From assembly GCA_016187925.1 (NCBI GenBank), contig JACPIS010000002.1, positions 1 to 64,000 of the forward strand: a stretch of 64,000 bases of DNA, in the 5' to 3' direction. Positions 44,231 through 53,902 of the stretch are shown piece by piece. The number at the start of each line of letters is the position of its first letter. The stretch's first letter is position 1. The notes under the pieces were generated by a model. The model was not told the DNA's origin. It ran no database searches and worked only from the letters and a program-made list of their open reading frames with translations. This DNA comes from Opitutia bacterium. Its GTDB lineage: Bacteria; Verrucomicrobiota; Verrucomicrobiia; Opitutales; Opitutaceae. The position numbers and the translations under genes were made by a program.

Positions 44231-44292
44231 TCGCCATGAGCGGACGGCCCTAGCCTAGAGCAGCCCGACTGACCTGCATTCGCTGGCGAAAC

Positions 44293-44790
44293 TCAGGTGA
44301 AGATGATCTGCCCGCCGGCGGCGATCTCGTAGAAGTCGCCGACCGTGAGCACGCGTTCCATCTGCGGCACGAAGTCGTCCTTGCTCAGGTGGAACATGTC
44401 GACCGTGGCCTTGCAGGCGTAGAGGTGGCCGCCGGCGTCGGAGATCATCTGGATGAACTCGCCGATGGGCGGGATGTCGAGCTGCTCCATTTCCTTCTGC
44501 ATCATTTTTGTGGCGAAGGCGGACATGCCGGGCAGGGCGCCGAGCAGCGTGGGCAGCGGGAAGCCTTTGGCGTCGGGCACGCGCATGGCGGGGTTGCCGA
44601 CCGTGGCGATCTTGATCTTGTCCTGGTAGTCCTTCAGCACCGCGTAGAGGCCGAAGAACGTGAAGAACACGTTGGCTTCGATGCCTTCCATGCGGGCGCC
44701 GTTGGCCATGATGAGGCCGGGATAGACGCCGTCGAGCGAGCCGCGCGAGATGATGATGGAGACCTTCTTGATTTTGTCGGGAGAGGACAT
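44293..44790 (-). CDS. DsrE/DsrF/DrsH-like family protein
   Basis: 165 aa. The opening KKVSIIISRGSLDGVYPGLIMANG and ANVFFTFFGLYAVLKD match the DsrE/F/H-like family. The candidate sulfur-carrying cysteine is in GGHLYACKATVDMF near residue 124. It is the last gene of the fadL-sqr-dsrC-dsrE cluster. Persulfide transfer is inferred from family and context. A 259-bp spacer packed with palindromic repeats separates it from dsrC. Confidence 0.88.
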   Translation of the reverse strand: MSSPDKIKKVSIIISRGSLDGVYPGLIMANGARMEGIEANVFFTFFGLYAVLKDYQDKIKIATVGNPAMRVPDAKGFPLPTLLGALPGMSAFATKMMQKEMEQLDIPPIGEFIQMISDAGGHLYACKATVDMFHLSKDDFVPQMERVLTVGDFYEIAAGGQIIFT

Positions 44791-44816
44791 GGGAGGAGGG
44801 GAGTAGATGGTGGTGG

Positions 44817-45004
44817 GGAGGGCGCAGCTCAGGCTGCGCCACGGCTCAACGGGAGCTGAGCCCTCCAAGGCGGAGGGTTGAGGCAGGCCGGGGAGGGGTG
44901 GATGGATTCTTCATTGCGTTCAAAATGGCGGAGGGGGGAGAGAGTAGGGCCTCACCTTGCGTGAGGCCTCGGGGCCACAGGCTCGACACGAGGTCGAGCC
45001 CTAC
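44817..45004. repeat. Three palindromic repeats inside the sulfur-relay operon
   Basis: In order: a 50-bp composite palindrome (44817-44866, relative of 31480-31529); a partial GGATTCTTCATTGCGTTC repeat (about 44905-44932, relative of 43511-43616); and a 61-bp palindrome (44944-45004, GTAGGGCCTCACC...GGTCGAGCCCTAC). The last has a 61-bp relative in the opposite orientation at 56738-56798. They lengthen the gap between dsrC and dsrE, which are otherwise in one orientation. Confidence 0.78.
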
Positions 45005-45049
45005 GGGGGCGGCGGCTTCGCGGGACCTGCGCCCCCGAGGCGGAGGGGC

Positions 45050-45367
45050 TCAGATGCAGCCGTGGGGTTTCTTGATGCCGGCGATCTTCGCGGCCTTCTT
45101 GGCGGGGCCGCCGGGGAAGAGCTCGTAGAGCTCCTTCGTCGGCACGCCGCTCTCCTTGGTGAGCTTGCGGATGCTGGGGCCGTCGCCCTTCGTCTCGAAT
45201 TCCTTGCGCATGTAATTCAGGACGACGAGGTGCCGGTCGGTGAGGGCGGCGATGCCCTCCTCGGCGGCGAGGACCTTGGCGATCTCGAGGTCCCAGTCCT
45301 TGTAGTTGGTCATGAAACCCTCGGCGTCGACGTCGAGGGGCTTGTTGTTGATGGTGCGGATGCTCAT
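45050..45367 (-). CDS. TusE/DsrC/DsvC-family sulfur relay protein
   Basis: 105 aa. NNKPLDVDAEGFMTNYKDWD at the start and the C-terminal KKPHGCI tail are typical of the family. Cys104, second from the end, carries the persulfide. The second, upstream arm cysteine of true DsrC is absent, so it resembles TusE or a single-Cys carrier rather than the sulfite-reductase DsrC. It is 54 bp downstream of the SQR-like gene and likely receives sulfur from the neighbouring enzymes. Confidence 0.9.
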   Translation of the reverse strand: MSIRTINNKPLDVDAEGFMTNYKDWDLEIAKVLAAEEGIAALTDRHLVVLNYMRKEFETKGDGPSIRKLTKESGVPTKELYELFPGGPAKKAAKIAGIKKPHGCI

Positions 45368-45421
45368 GGCGGTGGTGGATTGCAGGTTGAAGGATGAAGA
45401 AATGGAAAACGGCGGGAACGC

Positions 45422-46654
45422 TCAGGCGGCGCGCTTGCCGGTCATGCTGAAGTGGCTGGAGACGGGGAACGGGCGCGCGGGGAGCAGCATGTTCCAGTAG
45501 ACCCATTTGAACATGAGCTTCCCGAAATGATTGAGGCGGGTCTCCTTCAGCAGCGCCATCGGGCCGACGAGCGGCAGCGGGTAGCGGCCGGGCAGCGGCT
45601 CGACGTCGTAGCTGAAGTCGATGAGCAGGGCCTTGCCGTCGCCCGACTCGATGAAGCAGTTGGCGTGGCCGTCGAACTTCGCCTCGGGGGCGCGGCCGGC
45701 GACGACGGACATGATGTTCGCGAAGAGCACGTCGGCTTGGAAGTGTGCGACGGAGCCGGCCTTCGAGGAGGGCAGGTCGGTGGCGTCGCCGAGCGCGAAG
45801 ATGTTCGGCGCGGCCTTGGCGACGAGCGTGTGTTTGTCGGTCGGCACGTAGTTGAGTTCGTCGCCGAGGCCGGAGGCGCCGATGACGGGATCGCCCATGT
45901 TGGTCGGCACGGTGACGAGCAGGTCGTAGGGCACCTCGCGCTCGTCCCAGGAGAAAATCTTCTTCGCCTGCTGGTCGACGCGGGCGAGGGCGAAGTCGGG
46001 CTTCAGGTTGATGCGGCGCTTGGTGAGGAAGTCGCCCAGCTGTTCGGCGGCCTTCGGCTTGGTGAAGGCGGAGGAGAGCGGCGTGACGTAGTCGATCTCG
46101 ACCTTGTCGCGCAGGCCCTTGGCGCGGAGGTAGGCGTCGGCGAGGAAGGCGAACTCCAGCGGTGCGACGGGGCACTTGATGGGCATCTCGGAGATGTGCA
46201 CCACCAGGCGGCCGCCCTCGAAGCGATCGAGCTGGCGTTGCAGCGCCGTGCTGCCCGCGAGGGTGTAGAACTCGCCGACCGACTTGTGCCACTCGGGGCC
46301 GAGCATGCCCTCGTTCTGCTCCGGCATGGGGCGGGTGCCGGTGGCGATGATGAGGAAGTCGTAGTCCAGCACCACGCCACCCTTAAGGTGGACCTTGCGG
46401 TGGTCGGGCTCGATGCGCTCGATGAGCGATTCGACGAAGTCGACGCGGCGGTCGAGGTAGCGGCGGCGGGAGCGGACGATGTCGGCCGCCTCGTAGCCGT
46501 GAAACGGCACGAAGAGGAAGCCGGGCTGGTAGGGGTGGTCGTTGTCGCGGTCGACGACCGTGACGCGCCACTCGCGCTCGGGCAGGGCCCGGGCGAGCTT
46601 GTTGGCCATAATCGTGCCGGCCGTGCCGGCGCCGAGGATGAGGAATTTTTTCAT
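45422..46654 (-). CDS. Sulfide:quinone oxidoreductase-like flavoprotein
   Basis: 410 aa. The FAD-binding motif is ILGAGTAG (7-13), the second dinucleotide region lies near ATGTRP (104-109) and FALGDATDLP is near 286. IKCPVAP (Cys161) corresponds to a redox Cys of SQR. Another Cys at 333 (HANCF) may be the partner; canonical SQRs have a third Cys near 128 that is not seen. The C-terminal region has hydrophobic or amphipathic stretches (LMFKWVYWNMLL) for membrane binding. It would oxidise sulfide to a persulfide passed to the DsrC-like protein. Confidence 0.85.
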   Translation of the reverse strand: MKKFLILGAGTAGTIMANKLARALPEREWRVTVVDRDNDHPYQPGFLFVPFHGYEAADIVRSRRRYLDRRVDFVESLIERIEPDHRKVHLKGGVVLDYDFLIIATGTRPMPEQNEGMLGPEWHKSVGEFYTLAGSTALQRQLDRFEGGRLVVHISEMPIKCPVAPLEFAFLADAYLRAKGLRDKVEIDYVTPLSSAFTKPKAAEQLGDFLTKRRINLKPDFALARVDQQAKKIFSWDEREVPYDLLVTVPTNMGDPVIGASGLGDELNYVPTDKHTLVAKAAPNIFALGDATDLPSSKAGSVAHFQADVLFANIMSVVAGRAPEAKFDGHANCFIESGDGKALLIDFSYDVEPLPGRYPLPLVGPMALLKETRLNHFGKLMFKWVYWNMLLPARPFPVSSHFSMTGKRAA

Positions 46655-46688
46655 GGCGAATGCAGGCTAGCAGGTGAAAGGCGGGGAC

Positions 46689-48122
46689 TCAATAGCTGCG
46701 GCTATACATGACCTGGAAGTTGGTCTGGCGGTGGCTGACCGCTGCGCCGGAGCCGTTGACGGTGTCGACCGCAAAGCCGTAGACGGCCGAGAAGTTCACG
46801 GAGGAGCGCTCGTCGAACTTCCAGCCGAAGCCCGCTGTCAGGTGGTTCTTCACGATGGCGGGGAAGAGGCAGTTCAGGTAGGTGTCGGGCACCGGATTGT
46901 TGGCGAAGTTGCCGCCGAAACGCAGCGTGAGCCGGTCGGTGGCCTCGTAGGCGGCGCCCAGCTGCACGACGGTCTGGTTCTTCCAGGCTTGGAACAGCAC
47001 GGCGTCGAGCGTCTGGCCGGCGAACGGGCCGTTAGTCGCGGCGGCCGAGGCCGTGAAGGTCAGCGCGAAGTCCGCCATGACGCTCTTCCAGAAAATCTCG
47101 CGGACATCGGCCACGAGCATCCAGCGCGGGGCGGGGTGCCAGGCGAGGCCGGCGCCGAGCAGTGCGGGCCATTGGAAGTTGTGGATGCGGAAGTCGCCGG
47201 TGAGGGTCTGCGGCACCTGGCCCATGCCGGGGATGTTGAGCTGGAAGCTCATCGTGTCGCCCGAGGAGCGCAAGTCACCGAGGTCGGTCTGCGTGTGGTA
47301 GGTCAGGCCGAGGCTGAGGTCGGGCGAGGCCTGGTAGACGAGGCCGAGCTTGCCGGCGTAGCCGTAGCCGCGCGCCTTGCCGGTGAAGTCGCTGCCGTTG
47401 GAAAAGTTGAAATAGGCGTAGTCGACGGAGGTGCCGGGCGGCATCGTCGCCATGATCTGCCCGAAGCTCTGCACGATGCTGCCGCCGGCGCGGCCGAAGC
47501 GCTGGCTGGACGGCATCACGAGGTCGAAGAACTGGTTGCCGCTCATCGCCATTTTCAGGTCCATGCCGGCCCACACGAAGTCGGCCGTCGCTGCGATCTG
47601 CAGCTTCTCGCTCACCCGGTAGACGACGGGCACGATGACGCGGCCGATGGAGACCTCGGTGCGGTTCTTCAGGCCGAAGCCGAGGCCGCGCCAGCTGTCG
47701 GCGTCGTATTCGCAGCCCATGCCGCCCTGGCCGAACACGCCGAGGCCGTAAACGAAGTCGCCGCCGCGGCGCGTGTAGCCCATGGCCGGCATGTAGAACG
47801 CCGTGGCGGAGGACTTGGCCGTCTGGTTGGCGGGGACGTTGAAAAGGTTGGGCGCGGTCGCCGGGCTGCGGACGGAAATGTCGGGCCCGAGCACGCCGAG
47901 CGCGAGGTCGAGGCGGGCCTGGCCTGGCATGAGGCCGAGCGTGGCGGGGTTGTTGATCAGGCCGGCGGTGCCGTTGTCGTAGGCAAGGGATGCGCCGCCG
48001 AGCGCCGTGGCGACCGGCCCGTAGCCCTCCATGTTCATGCCGTTGGTCGCGACCAACGGACTCGCTGCGCAGGCCGCCACGCAGGCGGCGATCAGGGCTC
48101 GATGCAGGTGCTGGATGTTCAT
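46689..48122 (-). CDS. FadL/OmpP1-type outer-membrane porin
   Basis: 477 aa with a signal peptide (to about residue 25). Family features are the NGMNMEGYGPVATALGGAS hatch-like start, DNGTAGLINNPATLG, and alternating strands ending in YSRSY with a barrel-type terminal residue. FadL-type channels admit hydrophobic compounds. It is the first gene of the sulfur cluster (35 bp before the SQR-like gene), so it might import a hydrophobic sulfur compound or a quinone-related substrate; that part is speculation. A near-perfect palindrome lies about 90-110 bp upstream. Confidence 0.88.
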   Translation of the reverse strand: MNIQHLHRALIAACVAACAASPLVATNGMNMEGYGPVATALGGASLAYDNGTAGLINNPATLGLMPGQARLDLALGVLGPDISVRSPATAPNLFNVPANQTAKSSATAFYMPAMGYTRRGGDFVYGLGVFGQGGMGCEYDADSWRGLGFGLKNRTEVSIGRVIVPVVYRVSEKLQIAATADFVWAGMDLKMAMSGNQFFDLVMPSSQRFGRAGGSIVQSFGQIMATMPPGTSVDYAYFNFSNGSDFTGKARGYGYAGKLGLVYQASPDLSLGLTYHTQTDLGDLRSSGDTMSFQLNIPGMGQVPQTLTGDFRIHNFQWPALLGAGLAWHPAPRWMLVADVREIFWKSVMADFALTFTASAAATNGPFAGQTLDAVLFQAWKNQTVVQLGAAYEATDRLTLRFGGNFANNPVPDTYLNCLFPAIVKNHLTAGFGWKFDERSSVNFSAVYGFAVDTVNGSGAAVSHRQTNFQVMYSRSY

Positions 48123-48212
48123 GGGGGCGCCGGTTTGATCGGCGCGCCATTATCGCAGCCCCCGGCCCGGATCGCTGCGCATCGGTTGGTCAAGGTATGC
48201 GCATTGTTAGCT

Positions 48213-48232
48213 ATATGCGCAATTGCTCATAT
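48213..48232. promoter_or_regulatory. Palindrome upstream of the fadL-sqr operon
   Basis: ATATGCGCAATTGCTCATAT is palindromic at 18 of 20 positions around AATT. A further TATGCGCATTG half-site lies at 48196-48206. It falls between the ars-operon terminator and the fadL start, as expected for an operator of the sulfur cluster. It shares the ATATGCG half with the arsR upstream region. Confidence 0.55.
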
Positions 48233-48279
48233 TCATTAGGCCGGCTTCGCACCCCCGCTCTGGCGCCGGGCCGGCCGTG

Positions 48280-48304
48280 AAAAAGCCCCGCCGTCCGGCG
48301 GGGC
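48280..48304 (-). terminator. Rho-independent terminator of the ars operon
   Basis: Perfect 8-bp stem GCCCCGCC / GGCGGGGC, 4-nt loop (48285-48304), followed on the minus strand by TTTTT. It lies 40 bp after the aquaporin stop. Confidence 0.85.
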
Positions 48305-48344
48305 AAGATATGCGGAGGCGCCGGAGCGCGTGGTCCGCCGGCTG

Positions 48345-49684
<1,340 letters not shown>

Positions 49685-49734
49685 GGGCGGGAAAAGTTGA
49701 GAGTTGAGGGCTGAGAGTTAAAGGAGTCGGCAAC

Positions 49735-50790
49735 TCAGACGGCCGCGGGGAACCAGCGGCGGCGGAGCCAGAAGGCGACGTGCACGAGTCCGATCAGCGC
49801 CGGCACCTCGATGAGCGGGCCGACCACGGCGGCGAACGCCACGCCGGAGCCGAGCCCGAACACCGCGATGGCGACCGCGATGGCCAGCTCGAAGTTGTTG
49901 CCCGCCGACGTGAACGCCAGCGTCGTGGCGCGCGGGTAGTCGGCGCCGAGTTTCTTCGCCATGGCGAAGCTGACGAGGAACATCACCGCGAAGTAGATGA
50001 CCAGCGGCAGCGCGATGCGCAGCACGTCGAGCGGCAGCTTGACGATGGCGCCGCCCTTGAAGGTGAACATGACGACGATGGTGAAGAGCAGCGCGCCGAG
50101 CGTGAGCGGCGAGATGCGCGGGATGAACGTGCGGTCGTACCACTCCTCGCCCTTGAGCGGCACGAGCACGAGGCGGCTCAGCACGCCGGCGGCGAACGGA
50201 ATGCCGAGGTAGATCATCACGCTCCAAAAAATGTCCAGCATGCGCACCGGTACGACCGCGCCCGCCAGGCCGAAGTGCGGCGGCAGCACGGTGATGAACA
50301 CCCAGGCGTAGAAGCTGTAGAACACGATTTGCGCGATGCTGTTCAGCGCGACCAGCCCGGCGGCGTATTCGTGGCTGCCTTTGGCGAGATCGTTCCAGAC
50401 GAGCACCATCGCGATGCAGCGGGCGAGGCCGACGAGGATGAGGCCGACCATATAGTCGGGGTGGTCGCGCAGCAGCGTGACCGCCAGCAGGAACATCAGC
50501 ACCGGCCCGATGAGCCAGTTCTGCACGAGCGAGAGCGTCAGGATGCGGGTGTTGGCGAAAACCTCCGGCAGGCGGGCGTATTTCACCTTCGCGAGCGGCG
50601 GATACATCATGACGATCAGGCCGAGCGCGATGGGCAGGTTGGTCGTGCCCACCGTCAGCGGGGCGAAGAACGCCACCGGGTCGGCGATGACGAAGTTGCC
50701 GAGCAGCACGCCCAGCCCCATGGCGGCGAAAATCCAGACCGTCAGGTAACGGTCGAGGAACGACATGTTTTTGGCGACGGATTCGGTCAT
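49735..50790 (-). CDS. acr3: Arsenite efflux transporter Acr3
   Basis: 351 aa with about ten helices, ACR3 (BASS-superfamily) type rather than ArsB. The conserved cysteine is in [15 protein letters not shown] and the conserved Glu in [16 protein letters not shown]. It exports As(III)/Sb(III) from the cytoplasm. The ATG at 50790 is chosen because the long open frame before it runs through arsR sequence. It is 35 bp after arsR. Confidence 0.95.
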   Translation of the reverse strand: MTESVAKNMSFLDRYLTVWIFAAMGLGVLLGNFVIADPVAFFAPLTVGTTNLPIALGLIVMMYPPLAKVKYARLPEVFANTRILTLSLVQNWLIGPVLMFLLAVTLLRDHPDYMVGLILVGLARCIAMVLVWNDLAKGSHEYAAGLVALNSIAQIVFYSFYAWVFITVLPPHFGLAGAVVPVRMLDIFWSVMIYLGIPFAAGVLSRLVLVPLKGEEWYDRTFIPRISPLTLGALLFTIVVMFTFKGGAIVKLPLDVLRIALPLVIYFAVMFLVSFAMAKKLGADYPRATTLAFTSAGNNFELAIAVAIAVFGLGSGVAFAAVVGPLIEVPALIGLVHVAFWLRRRWFPAAV

Positions 50791-50825
50791 GGCGGGATGG
50801 GTTGGCGGTGCGCAGCGAAAGAAGG

Positions 50826-51221
50826 TCAGGCTTTGCGCGTCAGGCGCAGGAGCTTGCGGCGGGGGACGGCGTCGGCGCAGCCGCAGTCGACCTTGGCCGA
50901 GAGTTGCTCGAGTTGGGCGAGGTCGCGCCGCAGTTGCGGCTCCTCGGCCAGGGCGTCCTGCAGGCAGGCGAGATTGGCGGCGAGCACCGCCGGGGCGGGG
51001 GAGGCGAGGGCGTAGACGCGCCACGGGCCGCGTTGCTCGGCCGTGACCATGCCGTTGCGCCGCAGATAGGCGAGGTGGCGCGAGATCCGCGCCTGCGGCA
51101 GCTGCAGCACCGCCTCGAAGTGGCAGACGCACAGCGGACGCCGGGCCAGCAGGCTCAGCAGCCGGAGCCGGGTGGCGTCGCAGAGGCAGTCATAGACACG
51201 GAGCAGTCGCACGGGAGGCAT
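50826..51221 (-). CDS. arsR: ArsR-family repressor
   Basis: 131 aa. Winged helix with [23 protein letters not shown]; Cys31/Cys33 in the CxC before the recognition helix are the classical As(III) ligands, and CGC near the C-terminus may contribute. It should repress its own operon until arsenite binds. A 22-bp imperfect palindrome lies 16-37 bp upstream of its start. Confidence 0.93.
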   Translation of the reverse strand: MPPVRLLRVYDCLCDATRLRLLSLLARRPLCVCHFEAVLQLPQARISRHLAYLRRNGMVTAEQRGPWRVYALASPAPAVLAANLACLQDALAEEPQLRRDLAQLEQLSAKVDCGCADAVPRRKLLRLTRKA

Positions 51222-51236
51222 TCAAGGCTCGGTATT

Positions 51237-51258
51237 CATATTCGCCAAGGCAAATATG
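51237..51258 (-). promoter_or_regulatory. Probable ArsR operator
   Basis: CATATTCGCC and GGCAAATATG face each other across 2 nt (9 of 10 positions pair). Position just before arsR and the AT-rich half-site fit an autoregulatory ArsR/SmtB-type site. Confidence 0.72.
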
Positions 51259-51317
51259 CGTCACACGCCTCCCCGGCGGTTACGTTTGCGTGACAGGCCG
51301 GCCAGTGGACGGACGGC

Positions 51318-51617
51318 TCAGGCGCCGGTGACCCAGGTTTCGAGCAACGGCTGGCGCTTGACGGGGTTGAACTCCACGAAGCGGTAGCTGGCCGCCTGGG
51401 CCTGCTGGTAGGGATCATCGCGGAAGAACGCCTCGAGCTCGGCGCGCGACGGGGCGCGGGCGATGATGATGCCGCCGGTGCGCGGGCTCTGCGGGCCGGA
51501 GGCCAGCAGCCAGCCGCGGTCGTAGCCGGTCTGGAGGAAGGAGCGGTGGGCCGGCAGCACGCGGTCGATCTCGGCCAGCGGAGCGGTGTAGGTGATTTCG
51601 ACGACGAAGTGGAGCAT
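51318..51617 (-). CDS. YciI-like protein
   Basis: 99 aa from the ATG at 51617; an ATG four codons earlier is possible. VVEITYTAPLAEIDRVLPAHRSFLQ, ASGPQSPRTGGIII and the FFRDDPYQQA helix match the short YciI family with its conserved His and Asp. Function unknown. Near the arsenic operon but separated from it by the arsR promoter region. Confidence 0.85.
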   Translation of the reverse strand: MLHFVVEITYTAPLAEIDRVLPAHRSFLQTGYDRGWLLASGPQSPRTGGIIIARAPSRAELEAFFRDDPYQQAQAASYRFVEFNPVKRQPLLETWVTGA

Positions 51618-51693
51618 GCCCCGAGGCATAGACGCCGGACCGCTGAAGGAAACCCCTAATGGGCACTAAGACTCACTAGGCGTGTATTCAAAT

Positions 51694-51799
51694 CCGGTTT
51701 GTCATCCTGAGCGAAGCGAAGGATCCACGGCATTGAAGGCCATATCGCGAGCGAAAGTATGGATTCTTCACTTCGTTCAGAATGACAGGTTGAGTTGAT
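51694..51799. repeat. 106-bp CCTGAGCGAAGCGAAGG-type palindromic repeat, copy 2
   Basis: 105 of 106 bases match copy 1 at 43511-43616. It fills most of the gap between the YciI-like gene and ettA; the rest of that gap holds a GATTAGTG-type short repeat (51850-51875). Confidence 0.88.
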
Positions 51800-51932
51800 C
51801 GGTGGGATTTGATGACACCCTAATCCCAAGCCATCCTTCCCAACATTAGTGATGATTAGTGTGGATTAGTGGTTAAAGAATGCCCTCCCTTTCAGCTCAC
51901 TCCGACCTCTACTTTCCGCTTCAACAGTTTCC

Positions 51933-53621
51933 ATGGCCCAAGCCGACTCCACCCCCAAGATCATCTTCTCGATGCTCGGCGTCTCGAAAAAGATCGAGCG
52001 CAAGGAAATCCTCCGCGACATCTCGCTGTCGTTCTTCTACGGCGCGAAGATCGGCGTGCTCGGCCTCAACGGCTCCGGCAAGTCGTCGCTCATGCGCATC
52101 CTCGCGGGCATCGACAAGGAATTCGACGGCCACGTGGCCTTCGAGCCGGGCTACAGCGTCGGCCTGCTCGCGCAGGAGCCGCATCTCACCGCCGGCGCCA
52201 CGGTGCGCGCCTGCGTCGAGGAGGGCGTGCAGCACCTCACCGCACTCACCGCCGCCTACGACGCCTCGTGGGACGAGCTGGCGGAGGCCGCGGACGACGC
52301 CGCGAAGGACGCCATCGCGGACAAGCAGGCCAAACTGCAGGAAAAGATCGACGCGCTCGGCGCCTGGGACACCGCGCCGCTGGTCGAGCAGGCGATGGAC
52401 GCGCTCCGCTGCCCGCCGCCGGACGCCATCGTGGACACTCTCTCGGGCGGCGAGCGCCGCCGCGTCGCGCTGGCGCGGCTGCTCTTGCAGAAGCCGGCCA
52501 TCCTGCTGCTCGACGAGCCGACCAATCACCTCGATGCCGAGAGCGTGGGCTGGCTGGAGCAGCACCTCGCCCGCTACGAGGGCACGGTTATCGCCGTCAC
52601 GCACGACCGCTACTTCCTCGACAACGTCGCCGGCTGGATTCTCGAGCTCGACCGCGGCCATGGCATCCCGTGGAAGGGCAATTACTCCGAGTGGCTCGAG
52701 CAGAAGCAGCGCCGGCTCGCCGTCGAGCAGCGCACCGAGGACCGCCGCCAGAAGGCCATGGCTCGCGAGCTCGAGTGGATCCGCTCGGGCGCGAAGGCGC
52801 GCCAGGCCAAGGGCCAGGCGCGCATCAATGCCTACGAGGCCATGCTCAAGCAGGACGTGGCCGAGCAGGAAAAGAAATTCGAGATCATCATCCCGCCCGG
52901 TCCGCGGCTCGGCACGCTCGTCGTCGAGGCGCAGGGCGTGACCAAGGGCTACGGCGACAAGCTGCTGTTCGAGAATCTCTCGTTCTCCCTGCCGCCCGGC
53001 GGCATCGTCGGCGTCATCGGCCCCAACGGCGCGGGCAAGACGACCCTCTTCAAGCTCATCACCGGCCTCGAGCGGCCCGACGCGGGCACGTTCCGCGTCG
53101 GCGAGACGGTGAAGTCCGCCTACGTCGAGCAGTCACGCGACTCGCTCCAGAACGACAAGACTATCTGGGAGGTCATCAGCGACGGCCAGGAGCTGATGCC
53201 GCTCGGCGCGCGCACCGTGAACAGTCGCGCCTACTGCGCGCAGTTCGGCTTCACCGGCGCCGACCAGCAGAAGAAGGTCGGCGTGCTCTCCGGCGGCGAG
53301 CGCAACCGCGTGTTGCTGGCCCGCGTGCTCAAGAGCGGCGCCAACCTCATCCTGCTCGACGAGCCGACCAACGACCTCGATGTGAACTCCATCCGCGCAC
53401 TGGAGGAGGGCCTGGAGAACTTCGCCGGCTGCGCCGTCATCATCTCGCACGACCGCTGGTTCCTCGACCGCATCGCGACGCACATCATGGCGTTCGAGGG
53501 CGACAGCTACGTCCACGTCTTCGCCGGCAACTACTCCAGCTACATGGAGGATTTCCACCGCCGAAAGGGCAAGGACGCTGACCAGCCGCACCGCATCAAG
53601 TACCGGAAACTGACGCGCTGA
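51933..53621 (+). CDS. ettA: Energy-dependent translational throttle protein EttA (ABC-F)
   Basis: 562 aa with two ABC domains and no membrane part. Walker A motifs GLNGSGKSS and GPNGAGKTT, signatures LSGGERRR and LSGGERNR, and DEPTNHLD and DEPTNDLD are all intact. The inter-domain linker (SGAKARQAKGQARINAYE) is the P-site tRNA-interaction motif. EttA gates translation in response to the ATP/ADP ratio at the ribosomal E site. Length is normal. It stands alone. Confidence 0.96.
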   Translation: MAQADSTPKIIFSMLGVSKKIERKEILRDISLSFFYGAKIGVLGLNGSGKSSLMRILAGIDKEFDGHVAFEPGYSVGLLAQEPHLTAGATVRACVEEGVQHLTALTAAYDASWDELAEAADDAAKDAIADKQAKLQEKIDALGAWDTAPLVEQAMDALRCPPPDAIVDTLSGGERRRVALARLLLQKPAILLLDEPTNHLDAESVGWLEQHLARYEGTVIAVTHDRYFLDNVAGWILELDRGHGIPWKGNYSEWLEQKQRRLAVEQRTEDRRQKAMARELEWIRSGAKARQAKGQARINAYEAMLKQDVAEQEKKFEIIIPPGPRLGTLVVEAQGVTKGYGDKLLFENLSFSLPPGGIVGVIGPNGAGKTTLFKLITGLERPDAGTFRVGETVKSAYVEQSRDSLQNDKTIWEVISDGQELMPLGARTVNSRAYCAQFGFTGADQQKKVGVLSGGERNRVLLARVLKSGANLILLDEPTNDLDVNSIRALEEGLENFAGCAVIISHDRWFLDRIATHIMAFEGDSYVHVFAGNYSSYMEDFHRRKGKDADQPHRIKYRKLTR

Positions 53622-53631
53622 ACGGTGCCCT

Positions 53632-53844
53632 GTGGCGGCGGTCTATGACCACAGCCGTCCCACAGCGCACCCGACTTCCGGCGCCAGCTTCGTATCCTGT
53701 CATTCTGAGCGAAGCGAAGAATCCACGCGTGCGAATCCTGCATCGCGCCCGAGCACGTGGATCCTTCGCTTCGCTCAGGATGACATGCAAATGAGGACCG
53801 AAACGAGTTCTTGTGGGACGGCTGCGGTCGTAGACCGCCGCTAC
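53632..53844. repeat. Nested palindromic repeat: outer 33-bp arms around an inner repeat
   Basis: Outer arms 53632-53664 and 53812-53844 (30 of 33 pairing; core TGTGGGACGGCTGYGGTC) enclose an inner TGTCATTCTGAGCGAAGCG-type palindrome (53698-53785). The nested order suggests the inner repeat inserted into the outer one. It lies in the ettA-amidohydrolase gap. Confidence 0.8.
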
Positions 53845-53902
53845 AGATTTTTGGAGCGCAGGCAGGCTTGAGCCCAGGCGGTCGGTTCGCTTGGCTGCCG
53901 TC

